DNA of 64,000 bases from Melastoma dodecandrum (taxonomy: Eukaryota; Streptophyta; Magnoliopsida; Myrtales; Melastomataceae), in the NCBI GenBank assembly GCA_029817715.1, contig JARUPY010000539.1, positions 8,407,501 to 8,471,500 of the forward strand. The letters are read 5' to 3'. Every line of letters starts with the position of its first letter. Positions within the stretch are counted from its first letter, which is position 1. The translations under genes and the position numbers were made by a program. A model generated the notes under the pieces. That model ran no database searches, had not been told where the DNA came from, and saw only the letters and a list, made by a program, of their open reading frames with translations. Shown here piece by piece: positions 21,413-31,044 of the stretch.

Positions 21413-23111
21413 ATGGCTGGAGAAGGAAAATCCTCTGGAAATCCTTCTGGGACTCCATCACGATTGGAGTTCGTCTCAGAGTCTAGAATGGCTCCCTATG
21501 GGATTAGCAAGAGTATAAACGATATGTTAACTCAGCTAACCATTCAAGGGGGAGCCAGAGTCTTGAGAGCCGAAACTTCCTTGCTCAGGAAGTAAGCTCT
21601 ATAGTTAACAAGATGTTAGACTCGATAGAGCAAGAAAGACGTTTAAAAAGGCCTGAAGCCGAGGCGACGTCTGGACAAGAGAGTGCGATGGGAAAACCTG
21701 TCGAACGATTGAATCTGGGAGGGAGAATCCTAACCAGGGTCAAGGCAGAAGTGTAGAAGAGATGTACAAAGAGTCTGTGGCTCCGTTCATCTCCGATCCA
21801 CAAAAGCGAAGGGCAAACCTGAACTCTCAACCTGGAGAGTTGGCAAGAGACTTAAGGAAGTCCTTAGGTCTGGCAGAAGAAATGCCAATTCACTTAGACG
21901 GAAGAACGTTTAATGAATTGGTTTCTGCGAAAAGGGAGATCTATAGGCCGGATTGTCCACATAGAACAAAACCAGAATACATTCCTCGAGATAATGTTCT
22001 AAAGCCTATCATCACCCCTGGTGCTTTTCTTGATATTGATTGTGAAAAACATGTATCTGAAAAGATAGATGAGTGGTTATCACTTATTCGAATGACTGCG
22101 TCTGCAGGAGGAGTACCTCCTGGAGTGGTCTACGAATTATGCGTGGCAGCCCTTATGGGTACAGCGCAGAAATATTGGAAAACCTTAGTGGCGCACACAG
22201 ACATTAAGGAAAAGATAGATCAGACGCTGACGGTTGATGGAGTATTGGCAATAATTACTGACGTCCTGAAACGTGAGTTATGTGGTTTCTCATTATCCAC
22301 TGAGACTGTGGAAAAAGAGCCGTCGCTGACCGCTCTGGTCAAACTACATGTCTGCAATATGTGCTACTTTGACAACTACATGTGTGAGTTCCAGAAGTAT
22401 TATTACAATCTGAATGTAGTGTCTCAGCAGTTCATATTGGAAACATTTTTTGCAAAACTTCCAGAACCCTGGCCGGAGGTTGCGCAAAAGGCTTATGAAT
22501 TACTTCTAAGTGAGGAAAGGATTGTTTCCGGACTTGGAGGTAAGATACAGGCGGTGAAGTACGCAATGCGCAAAGCATGTACTGAGCTCCAAGTAAAGGA
22601 GGCGGCTAAGAAGCTGCCATACTTGAACAAGGACTGTTGTTCTCAAATCGAATATGTACCAGGAAGGTACGGATGCTCAAAATTGGGGAGTTTATAGTCT
22701 ATAAAAAGGCAAAAGAAGGATCTCAAAAGCAATCTAAGGAGAGGTCCTACTTACAAACCCAAAAGGTTTGTGAGGAGACGGGATAACTTGAAGGATAAGG
22801 ATAGGATCGATGCCTTTAAGCGTAAGCATGGCAGAGAGCCTCGATGTCCAAAGGGAAAACTGTTGAGCAGCTGTAACTGCTGCTGGTTTTGTGGTTCAAA
22901 AGATCACAAAGCGGATAGTTGTCCTATGAAAAACCAGAGGAGAGAAAGACTCCGGATGGTATTTTTGGATGACAAGAGTCGTGAGGAAGAATTCCTTGCT
23001 TATGAACCAATCGATGAGCAAGAGATTTCCGACTTAGACTCGGAAGTAGAGTCGATTTACGAGGTAGTGTCAGACTATGATACAGACTCGGACGATGACT
23101 CTGATCACTGA
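21413..23111 (+). pseudogene. Caulimovirid coat-protein-like ORF, broken
   Basis: Opens with MAGEGKSSGNPSG at 21413, stops at 21593-21595, and resumes in another frame (open from 21762). That frame has a long alpha-helical region (about 310 codons), then a Lys/Arg-rich stretch and the zinc knuckle CWFCGSKDHKADSC (CX2CX4HX4C, near 22885), then an acidic tail (ISDLDSEVESIYEV ... DTDSDDDSD). A basic stretch, knuckle and acidic tail are characteristic of caulimovirid capsid proteins. A TAG at 22695-22697 interrupts the frame just before the basic stretch. The ORF ends three bases before the movement-protein start. Function of an intact homologue: virion shell and nucleic-acid packaging; this copy is disabled. 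Confidence 0.78.
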
Positions 23112-23114
23112 AAA

Positions 23115-23920
23115 ATGCATCTGTTCTTGATGAGAGCAGAGCAAAATGGAGATGGTGATGAGATGGTTCCTTTGGAAGCATCGAATCAGGTACTGGAAGA
23201 ATTCCATCAGTACGAGGATCCATCCCAGTCAGTGTTGGAATGGAGGTTGCCCAATGTCAACGTGAGAGAAGTCTATAATGTATCAAGATTCAATTTTAGA
23301 TCGATAATAGACATCTCACAAACAGAGGCAACGGCTCAAGTGACAAGCACAGAACTTGAAACGTTGGATATCCCCTTACTCAACGTACAACGCATTAGGG
23401 AAACTATGCAACGTGCGAGAGGTGTATATAACTATATACACATAGGGTTGATCCAAGTAGGACTTATCCCGCTATTCCATCTTCCAGCGGATAGTCCTGT
23501 GATAGCAGCGGTGATCGATAAACGATGGCGAGAGTTTAGGGATCAGCTGATATCAGGTATACAGGCCAACCTTGCACATGGCCCTATATGGTTCCAGGTC
23601 CATCCAAATTTCATGATGGCCCTGAACGATCGCTGTTTGGGAAATTCATTGACCTTACGAATCAAATCAATGAATATGGACAGAATTCCCAGGCCAAATT
23701 CTTGGCGTATCACACTAGGGTGATTTACCGATTGGTAAATACCACTAGTCCTTGTGTAAGGAACATCTCAAGACTTGCTGAGTTGTTCGAAGAAGGTCAT
23801 AATAACTATCAACAATTTCATAGGCGAGAGGTAAACCCACTAGAGTTAACCTGGCCAAGAAATTGGGTTATGACTGAGCCCGGTAGTAGCTCTAGGCCCA
23901 TTAGTGCGGCTAATATCTGA
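23115..23920 (+). pseudogene. Caulimovirid movement protein (30K superfamily), frameshifted
   Basis: ATG at 23115 opens a frame containing LDIPLLN, VYNYIHIGLIQVGLIPLF and GPIWFQVHPNFMMALND, the conserved core of caulimovirid 30K movement proteins, which modify plasmodesmata for cell-to-cell spread. Near 23635 the similarity moves to another frame, which carries on to a stop at 23918-23920. So one frameshift is present and the first frame runs into a premature stop at 23721-23723. Pol begins 24 nt after. Confidence 0.82.
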
Positions 23921-23944
23921 CAAAGAGGTAATGAGATTACTCTC

Positions 23945-26423
23945 ATGCTGGGTGAACCGTCGAGGGTTAACGACAGAGCTGATAGGCATTTGCCTATGAG
24001 GATGCCACTCCTGAGAGAGCCAAGAAGTCACACGCTCTCTGAAGTTTCTTTTAGAGCTAGTGATGTGGGGGAAGACATAATTGTGTATCGACCAGCAGAA
24101 GCATCTGCTCCACCACTATTAGAAGAAATGTCTCGAAGGTCTGTTGATTCGAGAACCCCGTCGCAACATACGGGTAGGATCGTAGGGTATAGACAGGTAT
24201 CATTACCAGTTTATGAAGACCCTGTAGACCAACCGAGAGAGGAGTCTATACGGATGTTAAGGGTTACCAATGTAGAAAGCTCTTTATCTAAGATTCCTGA
24301 AGTCTGTAAGGTTATTGAGCAAATAACCGAGCATAGGCCTATACCAATAGACGAAATCTGGAGGATGATAGAACCATCCCAGGAAGTACCTAAGAATATT
24401 GGGTTTAGTGTTAGGAAGGAGGACTTGAGCACATATGTGGCTCTAACCTTCAAGTTTCCTGGATACTATGAGTATTCTCTGGATACCTTGATAGATACTG
24501 GGTGTAGCGTAACTTGTGCTAGACTCAATGCTCTACCAGATGAGTGGTGGAAACCACTGCAGAAACCCATCCATATGGTAAACGTAGATGGAATGGCGAC
24601 AATAGTCAGCCATCAGGCCAATAATGTGCCTGTCTTTATTGGTGGACAACAGTTCATCATAAAAGAGGTACTGGCCCATCCATTGTTAGAGGCAGACATC
24701 ATAATTGGTAATGCCTTTCTGAAAGGACAAAAGGAAAACCTACCTTTTGTGCAGGATGTCCATCATAAATCCATAAGTGGCGTAAAGATCAGTATTCTCC
24801 AAGAACCTAAGTTAAGGTTAAAATTTGGGTTCTATCCGGTAAAACGGACCGAGTACTGTGGTAATTCACCATGTGAAAAGGCTTTCAGAGTGCGAGCTCA
24901 ACGTGGTGATATACGGTTGGATGAGAACGAGTCATGGGAACAAACCCTGTTTTCTCCAACGAATACCAGGAGTTCTAACTGGTATGACGACTTGTTTCCA
25001 AAACAAGAAATGTGTATGGCTGTTAAGTTAACAGGAACAAAATGGGATAAGTTCCTAGTAAAACTGGCCGATAATTTTAGTAAAGATCCACTAAAGTTAT
25101 GGACTCGAAATGGCCTAAAGGCTATATTAGAGTTGAAAGATCCCGGAACCATTATAAGAGCCAGAAACATTACGTATACGGCTGAGATGGTTGAGGAGTT
25201 TGACAAACAAATTCCTGAGTTGCTTGGAAAAGGCTTGATTAGGGACAGTTATAGTCCGCATTCTAGTCCTGCCTTTATGGTAATAAATAATGCTGAGCAG
25301 GTGCGAGGTAAAGCACGAATGGTTATAGATTATCGTCAGCTTAACAAAGCTACAAAAGACGATGGCTATAAGATTCCCACTGCGGGAGACTTAATTAATA
25401 GAGTAAGTCTGAGCCAACCAAAGTTCTTCTCTAAGTTTGACTTGAAAAGTGGATACTAGCAAGTCAAGATGGAGGAAGAGTTGATTCCTCTAACTGCCTT
25501 CAATGCTCCGCAAGGAATGTTTGAATGGCTGGTGATGCCGTTCGGCCTGAAGAATGCTCCAGGCGTGTTTCAGGGCAAAATGGATAATGCGTTCAAGCAA
25601 GTCCGAAAGATTTGTGCGGTTTATAGTGACGATGTGTTAGTCTACAGTCAGACTGAGGACGACCACATGAGACACCTTGATAAGGTGACTGATGTCTTCC
25701 GACAGGAGGGCATGATTCTATCGGAGAAAAAGATAGAATGGTTTAGGGAGTCAGTTAATTTTCTAGGCATGGAGATTGAGCAGGGAAAAATTAAACTGCA
25801 AAGTCATATTGCTGAGAAAATAGTTGATTTTCCTGACAGACTTGAGGATAGAAAGCAAGTCCAAAGATTTTGTGAATGTGCTAACTATGTAAGAAAGTTT
25901 GTGAAAGATCTTTCCCGAGATCTAAGTAGGATTTCGAAGAAAACCTCTTCTACTAATCCTTGGATATGGGAAGATGAAGATACTCAATCCATTAGAAGGA
26001 TTAAAGCAAAGGTGAAAAATTTGCCACAACTCGCTTTACCTTCTGACAAGGATGAGTTAGTCTTGGAAGTTGATGCTTCTGAAGAATTTTAGGGAGCAGT
26101 CCTTAAAATTAAAGGACGAAAACCAGAACCGGTGTGCAAATACTGGTCGGGAAGCTTCAAGGGGTGCTTGCTAAGGTACCCGATACATGAAAAAGAAGTA
26201 TTGGCCTTGAAATACGGAATAAAGGCTTTTTACATCTTTTTGGCACCGAAAGAATTTTTAGTGCGCTCTGACTCAACCTATGTAAAAAGGTTTATGAGTC
26301 TGAACCTTAAGGAAGCTAGGCAAACTAGACTCTTAAGGTTGTAGGAATGGTTTAGCTATTATAAATACGAGTTCGAATACATTCAGTCCGACCACAACAT
26401 AATAGCTGACTCTCTCTCTAGAG
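23945..26423 (+). pseudogene. Caulimovirid pol: aspartic protease, reverse transcriptase, RNase H, with three in-frame stops
   Basis: One frame throughout. Protease: LIDTGCSVTCA near 24490 (a D-T-G catalytic triad motif). RT: ARMVIDYRQLNKAT near 25315, the FEWLVMPFGLKNAPGVFQ box near 25525 and the active site in VYSDDVLVYS near 25620; the second residue of the usual YxDD box is Ser. RNase H: VLEVDAS near 26065 and later DSTYVKRF (26270) and DHNIIADSLSRE (26393), carrying the expected acidic residues. Three TAG codons break it at 25457-25459, 26090-26092 and 26342-26344. No integrase follows. Intact homologues perform polyprotein cleavage and reverse transcription; this copy cannot make a full product. 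Confidence 0.9.
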
Positions 26424-26426
26424 AAC

Positions 26427-28766
26427 TTGCAAACACCTCTCTTTCTAAAAATTCTGCAGATCGATCCTGCAGCAAAGAGAAAAATATGCTGGGGATGCAA
26501 GAAGGAGGGACACTCCCGAAAGGTATGTCCTAACAAGGGAGATGGTGAGCATAGTGATGCTGGTTCCGTTTTAGGAACGAAAATAGCAGTTCTCTATTGG
26601 CAGTGTAAGCAACTAGGACATCGTTCTTACGAACGTCCCAAAAGGCTGAAAACTGCGGATTCCCAGAAGGGGAAGGCTGAACTCAAGGAGAAAGCAAAAG
26701 CTGACTCCAAGAGTAAGGCGAAACCAGATCTCCAGAAGGAGATGGCTAATCCCAAAGAAGTTGCGGCTAGATCTGAGGGAAAAGCGAAGATTGTTTCTCA
26801 AAAGGGGAAGGCTGAACCCAATGGAAAGGCAAAAGCCAATTCTAAGGGGAAAGCGAGATTTTCCCAGGAAGGGAAGACGGATCTGAAGGAGAAGGGTAAC
26901 ACCAACTCTGAAAGAGACGTGAAAGAAGATCTTCAAGAGAAGATGGCAGATCCAAAGGAGGAAAGCTCCAAAGGAAATGTGAAAATGGCAGATCTGAAGG
27001 ACAAGGCAAAAGCTGAGTCACAGGAGAAAGCAAGGAAGAAGAGGAAAGCAAAGAGGCTTAGGTCTTCTGGTCTCGAGAGGGATGATTCTGCAAAAGATGG
27101 TCCTAAGAAGGACGGTAAGGTTGAGCAACCTTGGTGGTTTCCACTAACCACGATGCAGTTCAATTACTGTAGGGATCACATAGCCAAAGAGCAAAAGATC
27201 TCTATCAACCAGGCTGTAAAGCTCTATAAAAGTCTATTGGAGATGCAGAAAGAGCAGAAAGAGCGGGTTGAAAAAGAATATGTCTCTGAGGCAGAAGAGA
27301 GATTCAAGGCTTTAATTGACGAGCCAATCCAAAAGGTAGACCCTGAACCAAGGGTAGAACCTGAGGAAGCGGCTGCCATGGAGTGTGAGCAATACTTCGA
27401 TTTTGGAGGTGCTTACGCATCATTGGAAGGTGCTCTGGAGAAGAAGGAGAACCTTGAGGAAGCAATTCCTGTAAAAGACTCAGTCAAAGAGTCTGGTGAG
27501 AATGCTCACGGTGGCAGAAGTCACGATGGCAAAGGCCATGTTGGAGTAATCCAAGATGATCTAGGAGGATCCTGGTTTTTTGATCAAGACTCATTCGAGG
27601 ATGAATCCCTAAGTTGGGATGCGTCTGTGATCTGTGGCGGACTCATGGGTGGCATCAAACATGATGACAAGCGCCAAGTTGAGTTTTTCGCAAAAAAGAC
27701 AATTGAGTACATCAAAGACCTGGAGTATAAGCTATCAATTATGGGTTCAGGTGAGGAGGAGCTGTCCCGAGTTGAAAAAGAAAGACAACAGATTTTCTCC
27801 ACAACTATGTCTATAATACCAGGGGAAGTAAAAAATTATGAAGTCTCAAGGGTAGTAGTAGACATGAGTGAATCCTCGCTCGAGGAAAACACTGTACTTC
27901 AACCGTATCTACATTGGATATCGGGGAAGTGGCCGTCTCTGAGAATTCATTCAGACATGGTGGGAGTAGCAGCACCTTATGTATATGCTGGGTTCGTAGA
28001 CATCCTGGAGATTGACAAATCTGAACCAGAGTGTATGGAACCACTGCATATGTTGGTAAGGTACGTACTTAGATGCCTAGGCTATGGACCAAAATATGTC
28101 ACGGCATTGATTACTAGCACGATAAGGGAGGAGGAAAACCATCCGCAGTATGGGAAGGTAATATTTCAGAATCTGCAAGTATGGGACATCCACCCTTATG
28201 AGAGTAGACGTCTGGTGGAACCTCAACGACAGGACCTCGATCATAGGGGTTTATGGCGAAAATATTATAAGGACAAAACAGTCCGGAAGGCCATAAAAGT
28301 TAAGTTTCTTAAAGATGTGTTGGAGCATGTGTTAGCCCGTAAGGACGAATACTACGTGCTCTGTGATGGCATAATTACCGTCACGATTCCTCGGTCAGAT
28401 CTAAGTTTCATCGACGAACAAGTAGGAGACCGAGGATGGCAGAGAATGCTGGAACTTCTGGATAGTTTCTGGAGGCGAGAGAACTCTGAGTTGCACCTCC
28501 GAACCGACACCTTCGAGGTATGGAGTAAAATTGCTGATTTCATAGACAAGACCCTAAATCAGCAAATTGAATATGATAAGAGAGCCCAACAAATCCTTAA
28601 GGCGGTCCAAGACCCACCGGGACTCTCAGAAAAAGAAGGGGTTGGCGAGTCTTCAAGCGCCAACAACAACAACAACAATGAAGGAATCTCCCAGTACAGC
28701 GCACCAATGCAGACGGGAGAAGACAACTGTATAAAGTTAGACTATGACATTTTTGTCGGTCATTAG
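26427..28766 (+). CDS. Intact 779-codon ORF of unknown function with zinc knuckle and Lys-rich repeats
   Basis: Begins inside the last codons of the RNase H region, in another frame, and runs 2340 nt to TAG at 28764 without disruption, unlike every larger viral frame upstream. Residues about 21-34 form CWGCKKEGHSRKVC (CX2CX4HX4C); a second knuckle-like stretch (about 57-70) has lost cysteines. About 75-215 is Lys/Glu-rich with repeats of the GKAELKEKAKA and DLQEKMADPKE kind, ending in a basic cluster (KARKKRKAKRLR), a plausible nuclear-localisation or nucleic-acid-binding signal. From about 235 to 300 there is a predicted coiled coil (AVKLYKSLLEMQKEQKERVE). The ~300-residue C-terminal part (WISGKWPSL, VLRCLGYGPKYVTALI, IHPYESRRLVEPQ) looks globular and resembles nothing I can name; a poly-Asn tract is near the end. 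By position it could be the counterpart of caulimovirid inclusion-body/transactivator proteins or of the unassigned second ORF of some endogenous caulimovirids. This is inference. Confidence 0.75.
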   Translation: MQTPLFLKILQIDPAAKRKICWGCKKEGHSRKVCPNKGDGEHSDAGSVLGTKIAVLYWQCKQLGHRSYERPKRLKTADSQKGKAELKEKAKADSKSKAKPDLQKEMANPKEVAARSEGKAKIVSQKGKAEPNGKAKANSKGKARFSQEGKTDLKEKGNTNSERDVKEDLQEKMADPKEESSKGNVKMADLKDKAKAESQEKARKKRKAKRLRSSGLERDDSAKDGPKKDGKVEQPWWFPLTTMQFNYCRDHIAKEQKISINQAVKLYKSLLEMQKEQKERVEKEYVSEAEERFKALIDEPIQKVDPEPRVEPEEAAAMECEQYFDFGGAYASLEGALEKKENLEEAIPVKDSVKESGENAHGGRSHDGKGHVGVIQDDLGGSWFFDQDSFEDESLSWDASVICGGLMGGIKHDDKRQVEFFAKKTIEYIKDLEYKLSIMGSGEEELSRVEKERQQIFSTTMSIIPGEVKNYEVSRVVVDMSESSLEENTVLQPYLHWISGKWPSLRIHSDMVGVAAPYVYAGFVDILEIDKSEPECMEPLHMLVRYVLRCLGYGPKYVTALITSTIREEENHPQYGKVIFQNLQVWDIHPYESRRLVEPQRQDLDHRGLWRKYYKDKTVRKAIKVKFLKDVLEHVLARKDEYYVLCDGIITVTIPRSDLSFIDEQVGDRGWQRMLELLDSFWRRENSELHLRTDTFEVWSKIADFIDKTLNQQIEYDKRAQQILKAVQDPPGLSEKEGVGESSSANNNNNNEGISQYSAPMQTGEDNCIKLDYDIFVGH

Positions 28767-29420
28767 GACCCCACTAACTTTTGTAACAGTTTAAATTCCT
28801 TTTACTTTTGAGCTGGCAAACAGTGCATAGGCACCAACTCCTTTGTGTATATATTCACAAGCCTTCTACCTCATTCGGAGAGGCAATCTGAATAGAGAAT
28901 TTTCTCTCTCAAAAACTTGAGCAAAATTCTTTGATTGTCCTCCGGAAGACAATCTGAAAAGAAAGCTTCGATCACATAATCTGGTTGAAGTCTTCCTTGA
29001 TTGTTCTTCGAAAAACAATACCTTAAGTCATCAAGAGCGTTAGAATTAATCCTAATGGGTTAAGTCTAACTAAAGGTTAGATCTGTGGATCGACACCTTG
29101 AAGGATAAGTCTGTATGACTATACCTTAGAAGGTTAAGCCATTGGGCTAAAACCCTGGATGAGGAGTGTCTATATAAGTCCCTCATGTTATGGGCATTCG
29201 GAAGACACAGAAGATCCTCTCCACTACCTTCTCTGAGTTCCTGAGAAGAAGACCTTTGAAACTCTGTTTCTTAAGTTCTCTTGGTGCGGAAGCTTGGTGA
29301 ACCCTCTGAGCAATTCAATTAAGGTATGATAAACATCTTTGTGTTTTAAGTTGTTTATGCTATTCTTTCTGTTTCGAAAGAAGATCTTGATTAAGGTGGT
29401 GCAAGTGTACGAGTCATTCT
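28767..29420 (+). promoter_or_regulatory. Caulimovirid intergenic region with promoter
   Basis: No ORF. Contains two similar hairpins (28933-28954, GATTGTC/GACAATC arms; 28999-29019, GATTGTT/AACAATA arms), repeated GGCAATCTGAA-type words (28884 and 28948) and a TATA box at 29171-29178. The layout fits the single strong promoter that drives the terminally redundant genomic RNA in this family. Confidence 0.65.
29171..29178 (+). promoter_or_regulatory. TATA box of the caulimovirid promoter
   Basis: TATATAAG, preceded by the hairpin region and followed about 250 nt later by the short ORF and about 590 nt later by the primer site. TATATAAG is the usual form in caulimovirid promoters. Confidence 0.7.
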
Positions 29421-29729
29421 ATGACTGATTGTCCTAACCCAGATCTTCTCCATTTGGATCATAGGGTTGGCAAGGATTCTACTACTGGACTTCTTAACAC
29501 GGTAGTAGATCGGCTGGCAAGCTTATCAGCGCAAATTACGCAGTTAACCGAGCTTGTAGAAGACTATTCTAAGAAATTAGAAGAGTTGACTCTCGCGCAG
29601 AGTGAATTCGAGGAATTCTTCCTTGAAGGTAAATCCAATCTTGGATTTGCGGCAAGTTCGAGATACTCAAACGAGTACTTGAGGTTGACCGAGCGCCGAC
29701 AACTAAGACAATCAAGAAAACCTTCTTAA
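29421..29729 (+). CDS. Short coiled-coil ORF upstream of the primer site (102 codons)
   Basis: Starts MTDCPNPDLLHLDH and contains a clear heptad stretch (VVDRLASLSAQITQLTELVEDY, about residues 28-49; here cited by ends) followed by a Glu-rich and then a basic C-terminal segment. It ends 29 nt before the primer site. By size and coiled coil it could be a virion-associated-protein-like factor, small accessory proteins that form coiled-coil multimers in this family; no sequence match is claimed. It could also be one of the short leader ORFs common in caulimovirids. Confidence 0.5.
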   Translation: MTDCPNPDLLHLDHRVGKDSTTGLLNTVVDRLASLSAQITQLTELVEDYSKKLEELTLAQSEFEEFFLEGKSNLGFAASSRYSNEYLRLTERRQLRQSRKPS

Positions 29730-29757
29730 GTCATGATTCCTGTAATTATATTTGATA

Positions 29758-29772
29758 TGGTATCAGAGCCGC
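29758..29772 (+). other. Met-tRNA primer binding site (minus-strand priming)
   Basis: TGGTATCAGAGCCGC matches the initiator Met-tRNA primer site that by convention marks nucleotide 1 of caulimovirid genomes. It lies near the right end of the insertion, so the integrated copy was opened at or near this point or extends slightly past it. Confidence 0.85.
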
Positions 29773-29989
29773 TTAAGAAAACTTTTCTTTGAATTGTCTG
29801 TGAGAATTTCAAATTTAAAAGAACTAGGATAAAATTGAAACTAGGCAGAAATTGAGGATAGAGGAATATATTAGTTAGACAATAGGATAAATCAGATAAA
29901 ACAAGTAAAGTTGAGGATATATTTGATAAATAAGCCTAATAATTTTATAAAACAAAAACAAAATGTGGAGATCACTCCAAAACAATTAA

Positions 29990-30780
29990 ACGGAGAAAAA
30001 GACTTGCCTTCAATCCCAGGACGAGGGCGTTGATGAGCCAGGTGGGGATTCCCACTACAAGTGGGGCAGGCATGTGTCAGGGAGTTTCACCACTCGAAGC
30101 TTCGTTAGGGAGAAGAGTCCCGGAGGGAAGCCAAAGGAGGCTTAGCTATCACCATTCACGGGGGCCACTGGTGGGAGCTCGGTCGGGCTTGGGGTGAGGT
30201 GGCTGGGACAGATCGGTCGCAAATCTAGACGATCGGTGAAGGTGACGTCCGCTTTGCTGGTTTCATGTCAGGGTAAAAAATGCCTCCTCCCCAACCGTGG
30301 CGCCCGGGCTTGGGAAGCGCCGGCAAGGCTGGGATTGAAGGAGAACTCCGGGACGGACGAGGGATTCCAGCCAAGGAGGGATTGGCCGACTGCTAGGTAG
30401 GCTTTTCCGACAATGGGTTTCGGTGAGTTAGGAGACCCGTCACCGTCCCGTTTTGGGTGCTTGGGGCACCAGGACGAGCCACCGCTTATTGGTGATGGTT
30501 TCGACAATATGAGTCAATTGATAGAGGCTTTCCGGGGAAGTAGTCAATATTGCGGTTCGCTTCGCCGGGAGTTAAGGGTAAGTCACTCTTCTCGTAGTCC
30601 TGACAGCGATGATCGATCATGGTTGGGAGTGCAAAGAAATAACTCGTCGACAAATTTACTAACGACAAGTCTACCAACCTCTTTCCAAGACCATCATGTG
30701 GTCAAGCGACACACAAAATGGACTTTACTTGGAAGTTACTTACTTGAAAATAATTCTACACCGGTATGATTAATTGAAAC
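29990..30780. other. GC-rich stretch, no supported gene
   Basis: A sharp change to GC-rich DNA after the caulimovirid. Open frames on both strands (68-118 codons) overlap and have no domain. 30780-30990 is AT-rich. It may be a non-autonomous element inserted next to the viral copy. Confidence 0.4.
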
Positions 30781-31044
30781 AATATTACAAGCAACTTAAC
30801 TAGACTAAACCTAATAAATGTTAACTACCGATAACTAAGCATTTAATGTGGAGAAGCGGAGTCATACTTTGTCGATGCCAAGTTTTACTTTAGTAAGGGT
30901 ACTAATGCTGAAGAAAAGTGTCGAAGCTTGCACTGATTGTGAGGGATATCACGAAGAAGTCGGACGTAGAAGTTTCACCCATTCAACAAGAGGTACCTTC
31001 AGTTAAAAATGAATGGACGAATGATAAGTCAAAACAGAATGTGC

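Larger units (their letters stand above)
21260..29990 (+). mobile_element. Endogenous caulimovirid (plant pararetrovirus) insertion
   Basis: The combination of a zinc-knuckle coat-protein-like ORF, a 30K-type movement protein, protease-RT-RNase H without integrase, a TATA-bearing intergenic region and a Met-tRNA primer site (tggtatcagagccgc, 29758-29772) defines Caulimoviridae rather than an LTR retrotransposon. Neither end could be read exactly: the left end lies between R1 copy B and the first ORF, the right end just past the primer site. The leader after the primer site does not obviously match the sequence before the first ORF, so this is at most about one genome length, in a single orientation. 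Coordinates of both ends are approximate. Genus not assigned; the coat-protein-before-movement-protein order and the large ORF after RNase H would be the points to compare. Confidence 0.88.

Noticed and set aside
21413..28766. LTR retrotransposon
   Set aside because: No LTRs and no integrase; movement protein and Met-tRNA primer site in caulimovirid context argue for a pararetrovirus.
26427..28766. Gag gene of a neighbouring Ty3 element
   Set aside because: It has a zinc knuckle, but at the N-terminus, and no Retrotrans_gag core; its start overlaps the viral RNase H end and the promoter and primer site follow.
29758..29772. Part of a tRNA gene
   Set aside because: Only the 3' acceptor complement is present; no cloverleaf can be formed. 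It is a primer binding site.
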